Part shown: piece after piece, positions 21,664 through 28,017 of the stretch
How positions within the stretch are numbered: the stretch's first letter is position 1
Layout of the letters: the number at the start of each line of letters is the position of its first letter
Made by a program: the position numbers and the translations under genes
Notes under the pieces: generated by a model
What the model saw: the letters and a program-made list of their open reading frames with translations, nothing else
Told to the model about the DNA's origin: nothing
Databases searched by the model: none
Source of the DNA: Microthrixaceae bacterium
GTDB taxonomy: Bacteria; Actinomycetota; Acidimicrobiia; Acidimicrobiales; Microtrichaceae
NCBI GenBank assembly: GCA_020845705.1
Contig: JADLFH010000067.1
Coordinates: forward strand, 36,455-100,454
DNA length: 64,000 bases
Direction of reading: 5' to 3'

Positions 21664-23252
21664 GTTGGGCGAGCCTCCGTGGGATCTGTAGGTGGCGGCG
21701 TGGCGATGTCGCCGGGGTTCAGTTTCTCGAGAGGGACCCGTGCCGTCTCGGGGAGCAACCTGAGCACACCGATTACCAGGAGCGGGCCGATCGCGAGCAA
21801 CGTGATGGTTGGACCGTAGTCGGCGCCCCCTATCAGCGAACCCGCGACGGCGAGTCCAACCACCCCGCCGACCACGCCCGCCACGTTCACGGCCCCCGTT
21901 GCAGTCCCCCGGCGGACCGTGGGGAACAGCTCGGGGTTGAGGACTCCCAGCGCGGGTATGCACAGCGCTCCGACACCGGAACCCACCGTCGACCACAACC
22001 ACATCGGCCAGCCGCGGGTCGAGAACATCGCCGCGTTTCCGACCGCGATGCCCGCCAGGCCGATGGTGCCGACGAGATGTCGTCCGCGACGGTCGGCAAG
22101 GCGGCCGCCGACGATGATGCCGAGTCCACCAAGGCTGTTGGTGAGCAACAGGAACAGGGTGATCCTTCCGCCGCTGAACCCGCGGGCGGTCCTGAGGAAC
22201 TCGTTTTGGAGTTGGGAGACCGGCGTCACGAACGCGTTCAGTGCCATGACTGCCAGCCCCATGGAGGCAAGGCGTCCGCGACTCCACACGGCGACACGGC
22301 GGCGGTCGCGCTCGCGGGTGTCCCAGTCGGCGTCCGCGTCGGCGCCTCTGCCGCGTTGCAGCAACGCGAACCGGCGGGTTTCGGGAAGGTAGCGACCGGC
22401 GAGCAGTACGAGGGGAAAGGCCAGCGAACCGACGGCGAACACGGCCCGCCAGGAATGGGGCGGCGCGACGTCGGCGAGGCGCAGAAGGAGGATCGCCGCG
22501 CCGGTCCCCAGCCCCCCCGCCATCGCCAACAGGCCCACCGCGAAGGCGCGTGAACCCGCCGGCAGGTCTTCGGCGGTGATGACCGGCAACAGGAGGACTC
22601 CGATGACCGCGGCGGAACGGCACACGAGCTGGAGTGCGGCCAGGCTTGCCATGTTCGGTGCGAGAGCGGTGAGCCCGGCGGTGATGCTCGCCACCAACAG
22701 GCTCGATATGGCCAGCGGTCGCCGTCCCAGGCGGTCGGCCAGCAGGGTGCCCGCCAAGGTGATGACCGCCCCGATTCGGATGACTTGAAGCACCCGGGTC
22801 TGGGCGCCGACGTCTGCGCCGAACTCCTCTGCGGCGAAGGTCAACGTGTTGGTGAGCTGGCTGGCCAGGAAGCCGCCCAGCACGGCGAGCGCGCAAGCCG
22901 ACGACAGCGTGACGGCGGCTCGACGATCGAGCCGATCCGGTGGCAGCCACCAGCGGGATCCACGGTGCTGGGGCGGATGGCGCACCGCGTGTCGTACCGG
23001 GAGAGCGAAAAGCGGTGACCACACGCCCAGCCCGATCCGGTAGGTGACCGTCTCGATCGCTTCGTCGTCTCGGACCGTCACCTCCCGCTGCCAACAGCGC
23101 AGGGGCCCGTCGACTGCGGCGAAGGTGGTGGTGTCGCCGCGACCGCCGACCACGGAGTGATCGGTGCGCTGCTCGACCACCACGAGGTCCGAGCGCGGCT
23201 CACGGAGGCGGTCGAGGCGGTCGATGCGGTGGTGGATGGTGACGGTCGGCAT
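21660..23252 (-). CDS. MFS transporter with an N-terminal soluble domain
   Basis: 530 aa. From about residue 108 onward there are roughly twelve hydrophobic segments with the MFS loop signature ADRLGRRPL and a second DRRGRHLVG, plus LPETRRF and LLPETARV, as in sugar/metabolite:H+ symporters. The first 85 residues are hydrophilic beta-rich sequence (DGPLRCWQREVTVRDDEAI, YRIGLGVWSPLF) resembling part of an SRPBCC fold, an unusual addition. The substrate is not predictable. It is translated in overlap with the downstream L,D-transpeptidase gene and is divergent from murA. Confidence 0.85.
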   Translation of the reverse strand: MPTVTIHHRIDRLDRLREPRSDLVVVEQRTDHSVVGGRGDTTTFAAVDGPLRCWQREVTVRDDEAIETVTYRIGLGVWSPLFALPVRHAVRHPPQHRGSRWWLPPDRLDRRAAVTLSSACALAVLGGFLASQLTNTLTFAAEEFGADVGAQTRVLQVIRIGAVITLAGTLLADRLGRRPLAISSLLVASITAGLTALAPNMASLAALQLVCRSAAVIGVLLLPVITAEDLPAGSRAFAVGLLAMAGGLGTGAAILLLRLADVAPPHSWRAVFAVGSLAFPLVLLAGRYLPETRRFALLQRGRGADADADWDTRERDRRRVAVWSRGRLASMGLAVMALNAFVTPVSQLQNEFLRTARGFSGGRITLFLLLTNSLGGLGIIVGGRLADRRGRHLVGTIGLAGIAVGNAAMFSTRGWPMWLWSTVGSGVGALCIPALGVLNPELFPTVRRGTATGAVNVAGVVGGVVGLAVAGSLIGGADYGPTITLLAIGPLLVIGVLRLLPETARVPLEKLNPGDIATPPPTDPTEARPT

Positions 23253-23295
23253 GGCGGTCTGTAAGGGCGGGCCAGGATCGGCCGACCGCCGGTCA

Positions 23296-23301
23296 TACTG
23301 T
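23296..23301 (+). promoter_or_regulatory. -10 element upstream of the murA leader ORF
   Basis: TACTGT with 5 nt to ATG 23307, the start of a 14-codon reading frame whose stop overlaps the murA start. It fits the leaderless layout seen elsewhere in the window, with slightly short spacing. Confidence 0.4.
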
Positions 23302-23306
23302 CGGGC

Positions 23307-23351
23307 ATGATCGGTGCTGTCACGCTCCGGAGGTGCCGGTGGGTCGGATGA
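23307..23351 (+). CDS. Putative 14-codon leader peptide coupled to murA
   Basis: ATG 23307 to TGA 23349-23351 encodes MIGAVTLRRCRWVG. The TGA overlaps the murA ATG (23348) as ATGA. A TACTGT -10 lies 5 nt upstream of its ATG. Small leaderless frames coupled to a main gene are known in mycobacteria, but expression here is inferred only. The GGAGG within it (23329-23333) could act as the murA Shine-Dalgarno instead. Confidence 0.3.
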   Translation: MIGAVTLRRCRWVG

Positions 23352-24595
23352 GGGTGAGGCCGTCGGGGCCCCTGGGCGGTCGCGTGCGGGTCGGAGGCGC
23401 CAAGAACTCCGCGCTGAAGCTGATGGCCGCGACCGTGCTGGCTCCTGGGACGTCGACGTTGTGGAACGTGCCTGCGATCTCCGACGTGGAGTGGATGGCC
23501 GACGTGTTGCGCGCCCTGGGAGTGGAGGTGACGCCTGAAGGCGGCGGGAAGCTGACCGTGAATGCCGGAGGCGACATCACCCCTGAGGCTCCCTATGAGC
23601 TGGTCGAGCGCATGCGGGCATCGACGGCGTTGATCGGACCGCTACTCGCCCGCTGTGGCGAAGCCCATGTGGCCATGCCCGGCGGTGACGACTTCGGTTC
23701 CAGGCCCATCGACCTTCATCTGAGCGGGCTGGAGGTGCTCGGCGCGACCTTCGAGCTCGCGCACGGCACCATCCACGGTCGGGCCGAACGCCTCGTCGGG
23801 GGGCGGGTCGTGCTCGAATACCCCAGCGTCGGTGCCACCGAGACGGTGATGTTGGCCGCGACCCTCGCCGAGGGCGTCACTGCCATCGAGAACGCGGCGC
23901 GCGAACCGGAGATCGCGGACCTCGGGGCCTTCCTGAACCGCATGGGAGCGAAGGTCACCGGAGCCGGCAGTCCCACGGTGCGGGTGGAGGGGGTGGCCGA
24001 GCTGCGTCCCGCGAGCCACGAGGTGATCCCCGATCGCATCGAGGCGGCGACGTTCATCGCCGCGGTGGGCATCGCGGGTGGCGAGGTGGTCGTGGAAGGG
24101 GCTCGACACGAACACATGGCGCAGCTCGTGCGGAAGTTCGGCGAGATGGGGATGCGGATCTCGCCCGAGCGCGACGGCCTCTGGGTGATGGCACGGGATC
24201 GACTACAGCCGATCTCGGTGGCAACCCTGCCGTATCCGGGTGTCGCGACCGACTACCTCCCCCTCGTGATGCCGCTTCTAGCGGTGGCGGATGGCACCAG
24301 CTTCGCCACCGAGAACCTCTTCGGCGGGCGATTCCGTTACCTCGGTGAGCTCGCGCGCATGGGCGCTCGCATAGAGGTGGAGGGCCACCACGTTGTGGTG
24401 GAGGGGGTCGAGTGGCTCTCCGGCGCGCCGGTCCGGGCGTTCGACATCCGTGCGGGAGCGGGCATGGTGGTGGCGGGTCTGCGGGCGGAGGGCGAGACGT
24501 TCGTACACGACAGCGAGCACCTCGACCGTGGTTATGAGGACTTCGTGGGCCGCCTCGTGTCCATCGGCGCGGACGTTGAATCGCTCGACGACTGA
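23348..24595 (+). CDS. murA: UDP-N-acetylglucosamine 1-carboxyvinyltransferase
   Basis: First committed step of peptidoglycan synthesis: transfer of enolpyruvate from PEP to UDP-GlcNAc. ATG 23348 (GTG 23339 has better Shine-Dalgarno spacing and would add three residues) gives 415 aa. Motifs: GGAKNSALKLMAAT, RASTALIGPLLAR, PGGDDFGSRPIDLHL, DRIEAATFIAAVGIAGG and DIRAGAGMVVAGL. The PEP-site residue that is Cys115 in E. coli is Asp114 here, as in Mycobacterium and Chlamydia, which predicts intrinsic fosfomycin resistance. The 3' end overlaps a convergent small gene by 64 bp. Confidence 0.95.
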   Translation: MRVRPSGPLGGRVRVGGAKNSALKLMAATVLAPGTSTLWNVPAISDVEWMADVLRALGVEVTPEGGGKLTVNAGGDITPEAPYELVERMRASTALIGPLLARCGEAHVAMPGGDDFGSRPIDLHLSGLEVLGATFELAHGTIHGRAERLVGGRVVLEYPSVGATETVMLAATLAEGVTAIENAAREPEIADLGAFLNRMGAKVTGAGSPTVRVEGVAELRPASHEVIPDRIEAATFIAAVGIAGGEVVVEGARHEHMAQLVRKFGEMGMRISPERDGLWVMARDRLQPISVATLPYPGVATDYLPLVMPLLAVADGTSFATENLFGGRFRYLGELARMGARIEVEGHHVVVEGVEWLSGAPVRAFDIRAGAGMVVAGLRAEGETFVHDSEHLDRGYEDFVGRLVSIGADVESLDD

Positions 24596-24744
24596 GCCTC
24601 GGGCTTGTCGGCTGTGCCGAGCTGACGCTCGACACGGCGGTTGGCGAGGCGTAGCAGCAGCCCCATCACCACGATCGGGGCCGCGACCAGGAGCATCTCG
24701 TCCCACCCACCCTGATGTGCGAGGAGTGTGCTCAAGCCTGCCAC
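24532..24744 (-). CDS. Small single-span membrane protein of actinobacterial type
   Basis: 70 aa beginning at GTG 24744: LSTLLAHQGGWDEMLL, a hydrophobic helix (VAAPIVVMGLLLRLA), a basic RRVERQ stretch, then a Ser-rich tail. Short proteins beginning with a similar LAHQGGWDE motif and one membrane helix are, from memory, common in actinobacteria with unknown role. The gene is convergent with murA and shares its last 64 bp. Upstream of its start I see no clear Shine-Dalgarno. Confidence 0.6.
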   Translation of the reverse strand: MAGLSTLLAHQGGWDEMLLVAAPIVVMGLLLRLANRRVERQLGTADKPEAQSSSDSTSAPMDTRRPTKSS

Positions 24745-24797
24745 CGAATGAGTCTCTCACGGCCGCTGGGGTCGGCCCCAGGCGGTGTTGGGTCCCC

Positions 24798-24803
24798 TAG
24801 CCT
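24798..24803 (+). promoter_or_regulatory. Leaderless-type -10 of meaB
   Basis: TAGCCT ends 8 nt before GTG 24812; no Shine-Dalgarno is present. This supports GTG 24812 over the in-frame GTG 24785, which lies upstream of the -10. Confidence 0.5.
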
Positions 24804-24811
24804 GGCGGGTA

Positions 24812-25792
24812 GTGAGTCGGGTCGCCGTCGATCCCGCGACGCTTCTCACCGAGGCGCGACAGGGCAACCGGGGGTCGCTCGCGCGCCTGTTGTCGATCGT
24901 GGAGCGGGGAGGCGCAGCCGCCGAGGCACTCGGCAGGTTGGTGGCGTTGTCGACGGATGCGCATGTGATCGGCATCACCGGGGCTCCCGGCGCGGGTAAG
25001 TCGACATTGACCAACGTTCTGTGCAGCGAGATCCGCAAGGGTGGCGACGAGGTGGCCGTGTTGGCGGTCGACCCCTCCTCTCCATACAGCGGAGGGGCCA
25101 TCCTCGGGGACCGGGTGCGCATGGGCGACCAGACCGGCGACGACGGCGTCTATATCCGCTCCATGGCCACTCGGGGACAACTCGGTGGTCTCGCTGTGGC
25201 AACTCCCGCCGCCATCCGGGTGCTGAGCGCCGTGGGGATCCCCTGGGTCGTGGTGGAGACGGTCGGAGTCGGCCAGGTGGAGATCGACATAGCAGGGGCA
25301 GCCGACACCACGGTGGTGGTGCTCAACCCCGGGTGGGGCGACGCGGTGCAGGCGAACAAGGCGGGTCTCATGGAGATCGCGGACATCTTCGTGATCAACA
25401 AGGCGGACCGGTCGGGAGCGGACGAAACCGGAGCCGATCTGCGGCGAATGCTCGCATTGGCGGCGCGTGGTGATTCGGCTCCGAGGATCGTCGCGACGGT
25501 CGCCACCGAGGGGACCGGAGTGGAGGAGCTGTGGGCGGCTGTACGCGAACATCGCCGACACGGGATCGAGACGGGAGAGCTGGCGCGGCGACGTGAGCGC
25601 CGCACCCACGACGAGCTCGAGGCGGTGGTCGTGGCCGAGTTGGCCCGCCGGACAGCGGCAGTTCGTGGAGGCGACCGTTGGGAGCGGACCGTGGCGCAGG
25701 TCGTAGCGGGTGAGCTCGACTTGTGGTCTGCGGCACGCGGCCTGCTGGACGCCGAGGGCGACGAGAGCCGGTGGTACCGCTCCGAGACGTGA
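24812..25792 (+). CDS. meaB: MeaB/ArgK-type G3E GTPase
   Basis: P-loop GTPase that guards and reactivates methylmalonyl-CoA mutase by gating cobalamin loading. 326 aa from GTG 24812. Walker A is GITGAPGAGKSTL. Walker B and the base-loop come from VDPSSPYSGGAILGDRVRM and VINKADRSG (NKxD specificity motif). The motif ETVGVGQVEIDIAGAADTTVVVL (split here) is the family signature. The mutase genes are not in this window, and related GTPases serve other B12 acyl-CoA mutases, so the exact partner is not proven. Probably transcribed from its own leaderless promoter. Confidence 0.9.
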   Translation: MSRVAVDPATLLTEARQGNRGSLARLLSIVERGGAAAEALGRLVALSTDAHVIGITGAPGAGKSTLTNVLCSEIRKGGDEVAVLAVDPSSPYSGGAILGDRVRMGDQTGDDGVYIRSMATRGQLGGLAVATPAAIRVLSAVGIPWVVVETVGVGQVEIDIAGAADTTVVVLNPGWGDAVQANKAGLMEIADIFVINKADRSGADETGADLRRMLALAARGDSAPRIVATVATEGTGVEELWAAVREHRRHGIETGELARRRERRTHDELEAVVVAELARRTAAVRGGDRWERTVAQVVAGELDLWSAARGLLDAEGDESRWYRSET

Positions 25793-25801
25793 TCGGTGGG
25801 C

Positions 25802-25807
25802 TACGGT
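25802..25807 (+). promoter_or_regulatory. Candidate -10 of the second importer
   Basis: TACGGT at 25802-25807, 10 nt after the meaB stop. It would give a leader of roughly 50 nt before livG (ATG 25867), which has its own GGAGA Shine-Dalgarno. No clear -35 is visible. Confidence 0.35.
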
Positions 25808-25866
25808 CGCCGGCACGTCCTTCGGGACAAGGCCCCGTGCCGCTGGACGTGTCCCGGAGAACCCCC

Positions 25867-26661
25867 ATGGCCCCCCATCACCACGCAGCATCGACCGAAG
25901 TCCTGGCCCTTGGCGGCATCGGCGTCCGCTTCGGGGGGATCTCCGCCCTGTGTGACGTGGACCTCACCATCCCCTCGGGTCAGCTCTGTGGCCTCATCGG
26001 CGCCAACGGTGCAGGCAAGACGACGCTGTTCGACGTGATCAGCGGGATCCGGACACCACAGGACGGGAAGATCCTGATGAACGGGCGTGACATCACCCGC
26101 TGGAGCCCGCAGCGGCGGGCACGAGCGGGGCTGCGTCGCACCTTCCAGCGAGTCCAGGTCTTCGGTTGGTTGAGCGTGGAGGAGAACCTGCTGGTCGCGA
26201 GCGAGTGGCGCGGCGGGGGCGGTGGTGTTCTGGCCGATCTGGTGGCATCGCCCACTCGACGCCGTCGCGAGCGGGACCGTCGCGAGAAGGCCGAGGAGAT
26301 CCTCCGGCGCTGTGGGCTGAACGAAATCCGTGACCGCTCGGCCGCCTCGCTGCCCATCGGGACCGCCCGTCTGGTGGAGTTGGGACGTGCGTTGATGGGC
26401 GATCCGACGCTGCTGCTGCTCGACGAGCCCGCCTCGGGACTCGACGCAACCGAGGCGGAACGATTCGCGGGGATCGTGCAACAGGTGGTGGCGGCGGGGG
26501 ATGCGGCAGTCCTGTTGGTTGAACACGACGTGGGATTCGTCATGGAGCACTGCCATCGCGTTGTCGTGCTGCACCTGGGTCAGGTGCTCGCCGACGGGTC
26601 GCCACAGGAGGTGCGGGCGGATCCGCTCGTGCTCGACGCCTATCTCGGAGCGCGGCGCTGA
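25867..26661 (+). CDS. livG: LivG-type ABC transporter ATPase of the second importer
   Basis: 264-aa ATPase. ATG 25867 follows CCGGAGA at 7 nt; longer in-frame versions run into the meaB 3' end. Walker A is LIGANGAGKTTLF. The family motif TFQRVQVFGWLSVEENLLV is followed by a divergent signature SLPIGTARLVELGRAL, Walker B LLLDEPASGLDA and switch VEHDVGFVM. An Arg-rich insertion (SPTRRRRERDRREKAEE) separates the helical domain. It is a paralogue of the livG at 6605 but only moderately similar. It heads a cluster with a binding lipoprotein and a permease-ATPase fusion. Confidence 0.92.
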   Translation: MAPHHHAASTEVLALGGIGVRFGGISALCDVDLTIPSGQLCGLIGANGAGKTTLFDVISGIRTPQDGKILMNGRDITRWSPQRRARAGLRRTFQRVQVFGWLSVEENLLVASEWRGGGGGVLADLVASPTRRRRERDRREKAEEILRRCGLNEIRDRSAASLPIGTARLVELGRALMGDPTLLLLDEPASGLDATEAERFAGIVQQVVAAGDAAVLLVEHDVGFVMEHCHRVVVLHLGQVLADGSPQEVRADPLVLDAYLGARR

Positions 26662-26709
26662 TGGCCGAGCTCGAAGTCGAACCAAGCCGGCAACGAACCC
26701 GGCAATGTG

Positions 26710-26749
26710 CCAAGGAGGCCAGATGAGACCGATCCAAGGAGGACAGATG
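26710..26749 (+). repeat. Duplicated Shine-Dalgarno plus start-codon module
   Basis: CCAAGGAGG followed by an ATGAGA start occurs twice with a 24-bp period: CCAAGGAGG at 26710-26718 with ATG 26723, and CCAAGGAGG at 26734-26742 with ATG 26747. The two ATGs are in frame, so use of the first adds eight residues (MRPIQGGQ). Confidence 0.8.
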
Positions 26750-28000
26750 AGAAGGAACCGGCTGCTTGTTGCAGCAATCGCGATCTCCTGCGCTGCGTTG
26801 AGCTTGTCATGTTCCAAGTCGGTCAAGGACGACGCGGACTCAGGTGGCGAGTCGACGACCACCACCGAAGCCACGACCCGGACCACCAGGGGCGTCACCG
26901 ACTCCTCGGTCAAGGTCGGCGGCATCAGCTACGGCGTGTACTTCGGCGACGCGGGCCTCGGGGTCGAGGCACGTATCAAGAAGGCCAACGACGCCGGTGG
27001 AGTCCACGGCCGCAAGATCGAGTTCCTCGGCACCCAGGAGGACAACAACGACGCCACCAAGGGCCTTGACCTGACGAGATCGCTGGTGGAGCGCGATCAG
27101 GTGTTCGCGTTGCTGCCGGTGATGACCGGCGGCTTCGGTGGCGGCGACTACATCGTGGAGAACAACATCCCGACCTTTGGTTGGGGGATCAACCCGGCGT
27201 TCTGTGAGGGTGCGGTCGCGTTCGGGATCACGGGTTGCGTGACCAACCCCTCGCTCAAGGTCGGGTCGAACGCACTCGGCACCTCCCTCAAGGAGATGTT
27301 CGACGGCGATACCGACAAGACCATCGCGTTCATCGCAGAGGACAACGACGCCGGTCGCGGCGGTCTCGTGTTGTTGCAGACCTCTGTGGAAGACGTCGGT
27401 TTCAAGGTGGTATCGGCCAAGGCATCGCTGCCGGCGCCGCCCGAACAACCCGGAGACGTGTCGCCTTTCGTGGCCGACCTGTTGTCCTCGAACAACGGCG
27501 CGGCGCCCGACCTCATCTACCTCCAGGCGTCGCTGGCGGGAGCGAAGCTCGCCGATGGGCTCCAGAAAGGCGGTTTCAAGGGGATGATCATCACACCGTC
27601 CTACAGTCCGCTGCTGTTGGGTGTGCCCGGATACAACGAGATCCACGTGAACACCCAGTTCGGCATGGACCCGACGCTGCCGGCGAACGTGGAGATGTTG
27701 GAAGCCGTGCATGCGGTCAAGCCCGACCAGAAGATGAGCCTGGCGCTGGTCGCCGGATACCTGTCGGCGGACATGTTCGTCAAAGCGCTGGAGGCGACCG
27801 GCAAGGACTTGACCGTGGAGTCGTTCCTCAAGACGCTCAACGGCGGATTCACCTACTCGGTCGATGGCGTCGTGGGCGAGTCCCGTTGGCCCGAGATGCA
27901 CGAGATCCCGGTTCCGTGCAGCGTCATGACCAAGGTCGAGAACAAGGAGTTCAACTCCATCCAGAAGCTCGTCTGCGGTAAGAACATCGACATCGGCTGA
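26747..28000 (+). CDS. Substrate-binding lipoprotein of the second importer
   Basis: 417-aa receptor lipoprotein of the LIV type. ATG 26747 has AAGGAGG at 5 nt and gives RRNRLLVAAIAISCAALSLSCS, with the lipidated Cys in LSLSC. ATG 26723, 24 nt upstream, is an equally strong duplicate start that would extend the signal. After a Thr-rich linker comes the type I periplasmic-binding fold (VKVGGISYG, RIKKANDAGGVHGRKIEFL). It is only distantly related to the two receptors at 1204 and 2793. It lies 17 nt before the fused permease gene. Confidence 0.92.
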   Translation: MRRNRLLVAAIAISCAALSLSCSKSVKDDADSGGESTTTTEATTRTTRGVTDSSVKVGGISYGVYFGDAGLGVEARIKKANDAGGVHGRKIEFLGTQEDNNDATKGLDLTRSLVERDQVFALLPVMTGGFGGGDYIVENNIPTFGWGINPAFCEGAVAFGITGCVTNPSLKVGSNALGTSLKEMFDGDTDKTIAFIAEDNDAGRGGLVLLQTSVEDVGFKVVSAKASLPAPPEQPGDVSPFVADLLSSNNGAAPDLIYLQASLAGAKLADGLQKGGFKGMIITPSYSPLLLGVPGYNEIHVNTQFGMDPTLPANVEMLEAVHAVKPDQKMSLALVAGYLSADMFVKALEATGKDLTVESFLKTLNGGFTYSVDGVVGESRWPEMHEIPVPCSVMTKVENKEFNSIQKLVCGKNIDIG

Positions 28001-28017
28001 GGGGCGGCCGGAGCCCT

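Noticed and set aside
21664..23094. Long N-terminal extension of the L,D-transpeptidase frame
   Set aside because: It lies antiphase within the MFS gene, has no domain sense, and the lipoprotein signal with GGAGG fixes the start at 21663.
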